A DNA stretch of 42,002 nucleotides from positions 89,674 through 131,675 of the forward strand of contig JAFRXD010000002.1 in the NCBI GenBank assembly GCA_017441605.1, written 5' to 3'. Made by a program: the position numbers and the translations under genes. Below, one piece after another: positions 1 through 6,524 of the stretch. Below the pieces are notes generated by a model. The model saw only the letters and a program-made list of their open reading frames with translations, made no database searches and was not told the origin of the DNA. This stretch comes from Thermoguttaceae bacterium (GTDB taxonomy: Bacteria; Planctomycetota; Planctomycetia; Pirellulales; Thermoguttaceae). Position 1 is the stretch's first letter. Each line of letters begins with the position of its first letter.

Positions 1-133
1 TAACCGGGAGGGCGACCCAGACTTCACGTTGAGGGACGCTCAGCAGTTGGGTCGTGGCTTCGTCGAGCCCGAGCGCCTTCGCGGCCTTTGCGACGCGGGC
101 TTTTGCGATTTCGAAAGGATTGCGTTCTGCCAT
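1..133 (-). CDS. gdhA: Glu/Leu/Phe/Val dehydrogenase, N-terminal fragment
   Basis: Only the first 44 codons lie in the window; the gene runs off the left edge. The ATG at 133-131 is preceded by a good ribosome binding site (AGGAG, 7 bases upstream). The peptide begins MAERNPFEIAKARV and continues with a leucine/glycine segment (ALGLDE) and PQREVWVALPV, which is the N-terminal pattern of the NAD(P)-dependent glutamate dehydrogenase family (NPFE...LGL...P.RE....P). These enzymes interconvert glutamate and 2-oxoglutarate plus ammonia in the cytoplasm. The catalytic lysine and the Rossmann domain are outside the window, so cofactor choice, and leucine versus glutamate specificity, cannot be judged. 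It is transcribed leftward from its own promoter at 217-244. Confidence 0.75.
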   Translation of the reverse strand, partial: MAERNPFEIAKARVAKAAKALGLDEATTQLLSVPQREVWVALPV

Positions 134-638
134 TTTAGTCTCCTGATTCGGTAATTGACTTATTAGGTTTTCTTATAACGGCGATTTGTAAAATTACCGT
201 TTATTATTTTGTGTTTATTATCTAACCGAGATTTTTTTTGGCAAGAGGTCGCTGGCAAAAATTTTAAAAATTTTTTTGCCTCCGTATCTTTCGAAATATC
301 AACGGAAACTATTGACGCGTCGCGAGCGAGTAATTCGCTTTCGGCAATCGATCCCGTCGCCTTTTCCAAATTTGGTTTGCATTGTCGGTTCAAATAATCC
401 GAAATTCGCGAGCAAGAAACGGGGGCTTGCGGACACTAATAATTTAGTGAAGTTTGGCGCCCTTTTTGTTTTAATTTGTTGACCGAACGTTGTCGGCTCG
501 TTTCGAAAAAGGTCGGCAATTTTGAAAAGAGATTTTGGTCGACGTTCGGAATTTGACGATAAACGAATCGGCGACGATTTGTAATAACGCCCCTAACCTC
601 GCCGCCGCGCGAACCTTTCCGCTTTCAGAGACGCCGCG
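134..638. other. 505-base intergenic region
   Basis: No convincing gene is present; short open frames here have no recognisable protein features and no ribosome binding sites. The left half is AT-rich and holds the leftward promoter at 217-244. The right half has a small inverted repeat (CACTAA/TTAGTG, 434-449) and two 10-base arms at 483-492 and 540-549 that can pair (one G-U), upstream of the diadenylate cyclase gene. No clear rightward sigma70 promoter was found. Confidence 0.5.
217..244 (-). promoter_or_regulatory. Predicted sigma70-like promoter of the glutamate dehydrogenase gene
   Basis: On the minus strand, -35 TTGCCA (244-239) and -10 GATAAT (222-217) are separated by 16 bases. They lie about 85-110 bases upstream of the ATG at 133, in an AT-rich stretch. 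Confidence 0.55.
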
Positions 639-1565
639 ATGGAACCGTTGAAATTTACCGAGTATCTGCAGAAAATCCTAAACGACGCCATAAGCCTCAG
701 CAAGGAAATGGAAGCGTCGGGGTTGCTTTTGTTTTTCGACGCTCCAATCGATTGGAAGCGCTTGAAGAAGTTTCTCGGAGACGCGTACTTCGTGGCGGCG
801 GCGACAAACGCGGAGGCGTTATCCGGCGCTTCCGAAGCCGAGATACCCACGGTGTTGTTGAAACTCGACAACGACGCTCCCGTCTACGATCGCATGACGC
901 ACGCTATTTTGGAGGCGGTCGCGGACGACTTCTTTACGCCCGGTTCTCGGCTGGTCGCGTTGTACAGCGGTTTCGATCCGACGGGTTTCGATTCGATTAG
1001 CGTGATCAATCTTGGCGAGCATCTGGAGCGTCTCACTGGCAAAGAGTTGCGCAAGATTGAAACGAAGGTGCCTCTCAAGACGCTGAAAACGGTGGTCGAT
1101 CTAGCGTTGGAGATAGGTCGCGAAGGTCGGGAAGGCAAGTCGGTCGGCACTTTGTTCGTGGTCGGCGATACGAAGAACGTGATGGAGAATAGCAAGCCGG
1201 CGGGATTCGACCCGGTGAAGGGGTACAAGTGCAAGGAACGGGATCTCTTTGACCCGCGGGTTCGCGAGGGTATCAAAGAGGTCGCGCAGCTTGACGGGGC
1301 GTTTGTGGTTTCCCTCGACGGAGTAGTCACGGCGGCTTGTCGTTTGCTCGACGCGTCGACGGCGATGATCACGCTCTCTAAGGGACTGGGTTCGCGTCAT
1401 TGGGCCGCGGCGGCGGTGAGTCGGAGCACGAACGCCGTGGCGATCGCTGTGAGCCAGTCGAGCGGGACGGTGCGGATTTTTGTGAACGGCGAGGTCGTTT
1501 TGCGAATTGAATCGCGCCACGCGCGCCCGATGGTTTGGCGAGAATTCGACTACGATCGCAATTGA
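639..1565 (+). CDS. Diadenylate cyclase (DAC/DisA_N domain, DacZ-like layout)
   Basis: The protein has 308 residues. The C-terminal part (about 150-290) is a DAC domain, which condenses two ATP into the second messenger cyclic di-AMP. The DGA motif is at 219-221. The RHR motif region reads GSRHW at 251-255 and is followed by AAAAVSRSTNAVAIAVSQSSG, matching the family pattern except that the third motif residue is Trp rather than Arg. Residues 25-135 resemble the pyruvate-kinase C-terminal-like fold that precedes the DAC domain in archaeal DacZ enzymes (GSRLVALYSG, then ISVINLGE). There are no membrane segments and no DisA DNA-binding domain, so it is a soluble enzyme. The ATG at 639 has only a weak ribosome binding site. 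It appears monocistronic, with a tRNA following. Confidence 0.82.
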   Translation: MEPLKFTEYLQKILNDAISLSKEMEASGLLLFFDAPIDWKRLKKFLGDAYFVAAATNAEALSGASEAEIPTVLLKLDNDAPVYDRMTHAILEAVADDFFTPGSRLVALYSGFDPTGFDSISVINLGEHLERLTGKELRKIETKVPLKTLKTVVDLALEIGREGREGKSVGTLFVVGDTKNVMENSKPAGFDPVKGYKCKERDLFDPRVREGIKEVAQLDGAFVVSLDGVVTAACRLLDASTAMITLSKGLGSRHWAAAAVSRSTNAVAIAVSQSSGTVRIFVNGEVVLRIESRHARPMVWREFDYDRN

Positions 1566-1617
1566 CGTTGGGGGCGGCTTGAGACTAGAAAAATCGCAAA
1601 TTTTTTAAAAAAGGGAC

Positions 1618-1645
1618 TGGACGACAAAGGGTTCGTTGTTATAAT
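1618..1645 (+). promoter_or_regulatory. Predicted promoter of tRNA-Lys
   Basis: -35 TGGACG (1618-1623), 16-base spacer, and perfect -10 TATAAT (1640-1645), 33 bases before the mature tRNA. Confidence 0.6.
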
Positions 1646-1677
1646 TCCTGTCGCTGTCGACGGGCATTTCGTCGGGC

Positions 1678-1750
<73 letters not shown>

Positions 1751-1760
1751 TTTTAGATAA

Positions 1761-1781
1761 GGCGCGAACGCGCCTTTTTTT
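1761..1781 (+). terminator. Intrinsic terminator after tRNA-Lys
   Basis: Hairpin GGCGCG-AA-CGCGCC (1761-1774) followed directly by seven T residues. Confidence 0.85.
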
Positions 1782-1787
1782 GTTTCG

Positions 1788-1826
1788 AAAGCTCTTGGAG
1801 CGACATTTGCGTCCAAGAGCTTTTTT
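1788..1826 (-). terminator. Terminator of the GH5-like gene (possibly bidirectional)
   Basis: Arms GCTCTTGGA (1791-1799) and TCCAAGAGC (1812-1820) pair perfectly. TTTTTT follows on the plus strand and TTTCG on the minus strand. It lies 38 bases past the stop codon of the leftward GH5-like gene. Confidence 0.7.
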
Positions 1827-1857
1827 CTTTCGCGTTGTTTATCTCGTTTCGGTTCGC

Positions 1858-3102
1858 TCAAAAGATTTGGGCGACTTCCTTGAGGCGCTCGGCAAGTTCA
1901 TAGGCAAACTTTCTGATCTCCCACAAGTCGGCGTTTTCGTCGCGTCGGAACTCTTCAATTTTTGTCGTCGGCAGATCGCTCATCGGGACGAGTTCGCAGG
2001 CTTCTAGTAAATTGGCGGCGACCTCGCAGGCGTCGAGGAGTTTTTTCTTGTCGCTGCGTCGGTAATCGAAAGCGTCGCTCGTGTATTCTTTTAGCGCGTC
2101 GCGCAGCAGAGAAAGGGCTCTGTCGACTTTTCCCTCGCGATTTGGATTTGTGGGTACGACAGTTCGGCTATCGCGATTGCGGAAGCAGCCGAACATTGCG
2201 GCGATGGTTCCCGCGTCGCGAATCGTGCCGTCGGGATAGAAGATTCCGTGCTCGTCGATACATCGACCACGAATCATCAGTTCAAAGAGGAACCAGCCCA
2301 TATTGTAGCGCTCGCAATATTGGAGGGCCATTTCATACGGGTTCGCGCGAGCCAAACAACCGGTTTCGGTGTTCATGACTTGCTTTCCAAGTTTTTGTCC
2401 CCATTCGGCGGCGAGTTTAAAATTGGCGTTAATGCTTTCTCTTCGATCGCTGTAGTCGTGGAAAGAAAGGACGTCGCACATATTGGCGGTCGATTCTTCA
2501 ATTTCCCAAGCGGTGGTATAGCCAACAGTTATCAGGGCGTCGGGAGCGGTTTTTTGAACGACTCCAATTTCGCGCCTGAGGAACGACCAAATCATTTCTT
2601 TTCGGTCGGCTTTTTCCTCTTCCGGGGCTTTGTCGATATAGGGATTGCAGAGGGGCTCGTTCATAAGGTCGAACATCAATAATCCCGGTTCGTCCTTTAA
2701 AGCGCTCGCGATCGCGGTCGCGTAGGCGTCGGCGGCTTCGTACTGCTGGGGTTCGATCGTTTTAGGGTCGAGCATATTGCCGTTGAAAAGGATTGGCATG
2801 CATTTATAACCGCATTCGTCGCAAAGGCGAACGCGCTCGACAAGACCTTTAACGTAGTTTTCGGGGTCTTTCTCATAGGCTCCGCGACTTAACCAGAAGC
2901 GGACGGCATTGAGTTGGACGCGACTTCCGTATCCCAGTTCTTTGCGCGCGGTCTCCAAGTTTGCGGGGTAGTAGCACACGCCCCTTATTTTGGAACAATC
3001 GATTTCGGGCTTAGCGGCGAATATTGAATTGCGCGAGGGCGCGACGACTAGCGCGAGCGCTATCGCGACGACTTTCGCGACGCAACGGAAGGTTTTGTTC
3101 AT
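1858..3102 (-). CDS. Secreted GH5-like glycoside hydrolase
   Basis: The protein has 414 residues and an N-terminal signal peptide (hydrophobic 9-21, likely cleaved near Ala29-Ala30). The rest has the features of a clan GH-A TIM barrel of the cellulase/mannanase type. RGVCYYP opens the barrel, NAVRFWLS follows, FDLMNEP at 144-150 carries the probable acid/base Glu149, SFHDY is at 213-217, and NTETG at 244-248 carries the probable nucleophile Glu246. Family members cleave beta-linked glycans outside the cytoplasm; the exact substrate cannot be read from sequence. The start ATG has an upstream AAGAAAG. It lies 24 bases downstream of the EamA exporter gene on the same strand, so they are probably co-transcribed, ending at the hairpin 1791-1820. 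The last ~90 residues are helical and unrecognised. Confidence 0.75.
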   Translation of the reverse strand: MNKTFRCVAKVVAIALALVVAPSRNSIFAAKPEIDCSKIRGVCYYPANLETARKELGYGSRVQLNAVRFWLSRGAYEKDPENYVKGLVERVRLCDECGYKCMPILFNGNMLDPKTIEPQQYEAADAYATAIASALKDEPGLLMFDLMNEPLCNPYIDKAPEEEKADRKEMIWSFLRREIGVVQKTAPDALITVGYTTAWEIEESTANMCDVLSFHDYSDRRESINANFKLAAEWGQKLGKQVMNTETGCLARANPYEMALQYCERYNMGWFLFELMIRGRCIDEHGIFYPDGTIRDAGTIAAMFGCFRNRDSRTVVPTNPNREGKVDRALSLLRDALKEYTSDAFDYRRSDKKKLLDACEVAANLLEACELVPMSDLPTTKIEEFRRDENADLWEIRKFAYELAERLKEVAQIF

Positions 3103-3126
3103 AGCGCAATCTTTCTTTAAAAAGTT

Positions 3127-3975
3127 TTAATCCTTACTCAAGGTCGCGCCGACGCTGGCTGCGACCACGCACGCGATGGCGATCCACTGAGTTGGGGTAA
3201 GAATTTCGCGAAGAAAAATAAGACCGGACAAAGCGGCGAAAGCCGGTTGCAGACTCTGTAAGACGCCGAAAGTTTTGGGCGGAATGTCTTTTAACGCGAA
3301 CAAGTCCAACGTGAAGGGCAGGGCGCTGGACAGAACCGCGACGCTTAGTCCCAGTAGCGCCAATCGAGGCGTTAGCGAATAAATTTCGGGACTGGACAAG
3401 CCGAACGGTAGGACGAATAGGGAAGCGCAACAGAGACCGCACGTAACCGCGTCGGAATTCTTCATTTTTTGTGAAAGGCGCCTACCCGCGACAATGTACA
3501 TAGCCCACATAACGCCCGCGATAAAGACGAGCGCGAGCCCCAATGGGTCGAGGGACGCAACGTCGGTATTTTGTCGCCAAGGGGCGATGAGCGCGATACC
3601 TAGCGCGGCGAGCAGAGCCCAGAAGAAGTCGGTCAGTTTTCTCGACGTCAGTAAAGCGAGTCCCAGAGGACCGACAAACTCGACGGCGACTCCCAGCCCT
3701 AGAGGAACGCGCTGAACGCCGTAATAGAAAATTAGATTCATCGCGGCGGTGGAGAAGCCGTAAAAGAGAACGCAACTCCACTGCTCCTTCGTAAAGGTTC
3801 TAACTTTCGGTCGATGAATCAGAAAGAGGAGCGCCCCCGCAAGACCGGTTCGCAGAAGGGCGACCGCGCTTGGCGAGAGCGACTTAAAAAGTATTTTCGC
3901 AATCGAGGCTCCGCCTTGAACGCTCGCCATCGCGCCAAGACTCGCCAAGACCGCCAGTTTTCTTCTGGGACGCAT
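3127..3975 (-). CDS. EamA-family permease (RhtA-like amino-acid/metabolite exporter)
   Basis: A protein of 282 residues with about ten hydrophobic helices and two EamA repeats. The N-terminal signature AMASVQGGASIAKILF closely follows the threonine/homoserine exporter RhtA pattern. PLGLGVAVEFVGPLGLAL and the closing LSGLIFLREILTPTQW are also typical. RhtA-like proteins export small amino acids across the inner membrane; substrate specificity here is inference. A longer frame starts with GTG at 4098, but a strong promoter (4046-4073) lies inside that extension, so the ATG at 3975 is chosen. The gene precedes the GH5-like gene by 24 bases. Confidence 0.8.
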   Translation of the reverse strand: MRPRRKLAVLASLGAMASVQGGASIAKILFKSLSPSAVALLRTGLAGALLFLIHRPKVRTFTKEQWSCVLFYGFSTAAMNLIFYYGVQRVPLGLGVAVEFVGPLGLALLTSRKLTDFFWALLAALGIALIAPWRQNTDVASLDPLGLALVFIAGVMWAMYIVAGRRLSQKMKNSDAVTCGLCCASLFVLPFGLSSPEIYSLTPRLALLGLSVAVLSSALPFTLDLFALKDIPPKTFGVLQSLQPAFAALSGLIFLREILTPTQWIAIACVVAASVGATLSKD

Positions 3976-4045
3976 TTTGAGGGAATGGATTCGTGTGTGA
4001 AACCGCTTATAAGCGGAGACGACGTTTAAAATATCGAGTAGGGGA

Positions 4046-4073
4046 ATTATAGCGATAAAGGCGATTTTTACAA
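4046..4073 (-). promoter_or_regulatory. Predicted sigma70 promoter of the EamA permease gene
   Basis: On the minus strand, -35 TTGTAA (4073-4068) and -10 TATAAT (4051-4046) have a 16-base spacer. Transcription would begin about 65 bases before the ATG at 3975, which argues against the longer GTG start. Confidence 0.75.
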
Positions 4074-4106
4074 GCGCGCGTTTTTCGAGCGACAGCACGT
4101 TCCAAC

Positions 4107-4138
4107 AAAAAGCTCCGGAACGGCGAACGTTCCGGAGC
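4107..4138 (-). terminator. Intrinsic terminator of the GH99/GH71-like gene
   Basis: An 11-base perfect stem (GCTCCGGAACG/CGTTCCGGAGC, 4112-4138) with a 5-base loop is followed on the minus strand by TTTTTGTT. It sits 27 bases past the stop codon at 4165. Confidence 0.88.
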
Positions 4139-4164
4139 GCGGGATCGTGGCGCTCGACGAGATT

Positions 4165-5943
4165 TTACTCGACGACTTTGAAGAAGAATCGACTTTCGGG
4201 GGCGACGTCGCCGGTCAGGTAGAAATCGGCGGGAGAACTCGGGTCGGAAAAGTTGTCCAACCATTTAAACGAAATTTTGGAGAAGGACGCGTTTTTTTCC
4301 AGTCCAAGCGATTCGTAAGGGACGGCGATCATTATTTGCTCGCCCTCTTGTTTAAATTCAACTTTCCCCGCGTTCTTCCAATTCCAGACTTCGCCGTCCT
4401 TTCCAGCAAATCTTTCGAGCGAGGCGCCATTTGTAGCGTAGGCTCGTCCGATAAGGTAATCGCCTCCGCAGAAACCGGTTTTTAAGTTGGAATCGGCGTC
4501 AATTAAAAGGCAGAGATTGTCGAGTTTCCCTTGTTGAATCGGTTCGCGGGTTTTGGCGTAGAAGTAATAATTGTTTTCGTCCCGCGAAACTTTGAACGTT
4601 TGGAAATCGTTTCTTCCCGATTCGTTGACGTAATGGGTTCCTCCTTGTCCCTTGAAATCGCGTTTCGCAGTTTCGCCCGTCCAATCGACAAGCGTTGGTT
4701 CGACCGAGTTCCATTGCTCAAATCCCGCGTTTAGATCGATCGCTTTCTTTCCCTCAAGTTTCGGGAGCGAGGGGACGCCTTTATAACGTCTAATTCCTTC
4801 GATCATTTGGAGATAGTACGCGTCGAGGTGCCCTCCTTTCATCGGTTCGATATCGCGACTGTACTCGCGATCGTACTGATCGACGAACACTTTTCCAGCG
4901 GAACCGCGATCCCACCGTCCAGCGATCCATTCGTTCCAGCCGGTGATCATCACGTAAGGGGGATCCAATTCGTAAGCGCGTTTCCACTGTTCGGCAAAAT
5001 TTCGTCCTTCGTCGGTCGCTAGTTCTTCTTCGATTTTTCCGTTTCGGAAACTGCGTCCGCGAGCTTTTCCCGAACTCATGTTTTCCACATGGGCGTCGGG
5101 CTCGCGACTCAGGTTTTGAGCGACGGAAACGTTAACTTGTTCCGGAACGCTTGGATCCTCGGCGTATCCGTAGGGTTGCGGATACGCCGCTTCCCAATGC
5201 CACGCCTTTTTTGTATTGACCATCTTAAAAGGCCAATGCGCCTTTCGCAATGTCAAGGCGTTTCGGAGCGTTTCGTCGGTAATTTCTTCGGGATCTCCGA
5301 TTAACAACGGTTTACCGTCCAAAGGAAAGAGCAATTCGTCGTATTTATGGTTCGAGTACACCTCTTTCCAAAGATTGTTGGCGGCGTCTTTGGCGCGGGT
5401 GTTGAGCATAAAGGTAATTTGGGGAGTCTTTCCACCCTCGGAACGAATTTGCAACATAACGTCGCACAACGCTCTAACCTGTTCTGGATAAGTAAGATAG
5501 TTTGTTGTGTCAAAGACGAGGAAGTCAATTCCCGCATCGGCGAGAAGTTGAACGTGTCTCCGAAGAACCCAAGGGTCGAAGGCGCTGTAGTAACCGAACA
5601 AAGGCTCGCCCCAAAAATGCATAATCCCATTATTGGGAGCCCAAAGGTCGGAGGAACTTTGTTCGGGCGAGGCGACGTCCTCTTTCGGAAGGCGCTCCTT
5701 GATTTTAGAAATGTCGTAAGGACCGTCGGTCCAAGGGGCTTTGACGTTTCCGCTGTCGATCCATAGAAAGTAGAAAATACCGACCGCTTTGTTATCGCGA
5801 ATATCGCTTAGTTTTTGGGACGTGTCCACGCTCCGTCCCAAACCGTCGACCGCTCCCCAAGGAACCCCCTGTGATTGCGCGAGAACCGCGTTACAAGTCA
5901 ACGTCAATAAGACGACTAGCAAAGAAGCGCAAAAGTTCCTCAT
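4165..5943 (-). CDS. Secreted GH99/GH71-like protein with C-terminal carbohydrate-binding-like module
   Basis: The protein has 592 residues with a signal peptide (hydrophobic core 7-19, likely cleavage after AVLA). Residues ~50-390 look like a TIM barrel of the GH71/GH99/WbsX type: VGIFYFLWIDSG early in the chain, a WGEPLFGYY segment, AGIDFLVFDTTNY, and the conserved TGWNEWIAGRWD strand near residue 335. GH99 relatives are endo-mannosidases and GH71 relatives alpha-glucanases; the substrate here is unknown. Residues ~430-592 resemble a CBM9/DOMON-like beta sandwich (YYFYAKT, LLIDADSN, LIGR, MIAVPYESLGL). The ribosome binding site is AGGGAAAA. It lies 87 bases downstream of thioredoxin on the same strand, separated by a hairpin, and is followed by a strong terminator. 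Confidence 0.68.
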   Translation of the reverse strand: MRNFCASLLVVLLTLTCNAVLAQSQGVPWGAVDGLGRSVDTSQKLSDIRDNKAVGIFYFLWIDSGNVKAPWTDGPYDISKIKERLPKEDVASPEQSSSDLWAPNNGIMHFWGEPLFGYYSAFDPWVLRRHVQLLADAGIDFLVFDTTNYLTYPEQVRALCDVMLQIRSEGGKTPQITFMLNTRAKDAANNLWKEVYSNHKYDELLFPLDGKPLLIGDPEEITDETLRNALTLRKAHWPFKMVNTKKAWHWEAAYPQPYGYAEDPSVPEQVNVSVAQNLSREPDAHVENMSSGKARGRSFRNGKIEEELATDEGRNFAEQWKRAYELDPPYVMITGWNEWIAGRWDRGSAGKVFVDQYDREYSRDIEPMKGGHLDAYYLQMIEGIRRYKGVPSLPKLEGKKAIDLNAGFEQWNSVEPTLVDWTGETAKRDFKGQGGTHYVNESGRNDFQTFKVSRDENNYYFYAKTREPIQQGKLDNLCLLIDADSNLKTGFCGGDYLIGRAYATNGASLERFAGKDGEVWNWKNAGKVEFKQEGEQIMIAVPYESLGLEKNASFSKISFKWLDNFSDPSSPADFYLTGDVAPESRFFFKVVE

Positions 5944-5983
5944 ACATTTTCCCTTTTTTCGCGCGAATAGCGCAATAATGAAG

Positions 5984-6018
5984 ACGCGGCGCTTGAAAAC
6001 GAGTTTCGAGCGCCGCGT
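5984..6018 (-). terminator. Probable terminator of thioredoxin
   Basis: Arms ACGCGGCGCT and AGCGCCGCGT pair perfectly and continue with GAAA/TTTC after one mismatch. The downstream minus-strand stretch (CTTCATTATT) is T-rich but not a pure T run, so it may be leaky. Confidence 0.55.
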
Positions 6019-6029
6019 TGGCTTACGAA

Positions 6030-6353
6030 TTAGAGGTTGGCGTCGATAAGCTCCTGAAGCTTCGATTGTTTCTGGACGCCAACGAGTTTCGCGACCGGCT
6101 CGCCGTTTTTGAAGAGTATCAGAGTCGGCATTACGGAGACGTCGTATTTCGCCGCCAAGTCCATATTGCTCTCCACTTCAACTTTAGCGACGATCGCCTT
6201 GTCCGCGTTGGCCTTAGCCAACGCTTTGAGAGTTGGAACGAGCAGACGGCAAGGTCCGCAGGTTCTTCCGTAGAAATCGACAAGCGCGGGACGACTTTCT
6301 CCAAGGATCTTTTCTTCGAAATCGACCGAGGTAATATCAATTGTTTCGCTCAT
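6030..6353 (-). CDS. trxA: Thioredoxin
   Basis: A single-domain thioredoxin of 107 residues, starting at MSETIDIT. The redox-active CGPC is at 32-35, followed by RLLVPTLKALAK. The Asp of VDFYG and the cis-proline segment SVMPTLILFKNGE are present. It reduces disulfides in the cytoplasm with electrons from thioredoxin reductase. The residue before CGPC is Thr (TCGPC) where classical thioredoxins have Trp. A frame extended by 14 residues exists, but the ATG at 6353 has AGGGAAA upstream and the usual family length. It lies between two terminators (6459-6494 and 5984-6018) and is probably transcribed alone. Confidence 0.93.
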   Translation of the reverse strand: MSETIDITSVDFEEKILGESRPALVDFYGRTCGPCRLLVPTLKALAKANADKAIVAKVEVESNMDLAAKYDVSVMPTLILFKNGEPVAKLVGVQKQSKLQELIDANL

Positions 6354-6423
6354 TTGGTTTTCCCTTTTTTCAATGGATTGATAAAGTAACGACAACCGAG
6401 GCGAAAATCGCGACGGAACCTAC

Positions 6424-6450
6424 TTGGCGTTTTGGCAAAAGGGACGCCAA
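6424..6450. repeat. Inverted repeat upstream of thioredoxin
   Basis: Perfect 7-base arms TTGGCGT (6424-6430) and ACGCCAA (6444-6450) lie between the EF-G-like terminator and the thioredoxin start. It could be a regulatory hairpin or protein site in the trxA leader; the function is unknown. Confidence 0.35.
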
Positions 6451-6458
6451 TTACCGCG

Positions 6459-6494
6459 AAAAAAACGCCGACGAAAACTCGTTTCGTCGACGTT
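6459..6494 (-). terminator. Strong terminator of the EF-G-like gene
   Basis: On the minus strand a 13-base stem (arms 6494-6482 and 6476-6464, one G-U pair) with a 5-base loop is followed by a T tract at 6463-6459. It lies 31 bases past the stop at 6525. Confidence 0.88.
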
Positions 6495-6524
6495 CTCGTT
6501 TTGGGATCAAGAATTCGAAAAGGA

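Noticed and set aside
163..393. A 76-codon leftward frame between the dehydrogenase and the diadenylate cyclase
   Set aside because: It has no ribosome binding site or recognisable motif, has low-complexity Lys-rich ends, and overlaps the predicted promoter of the dehydrogenase gene.
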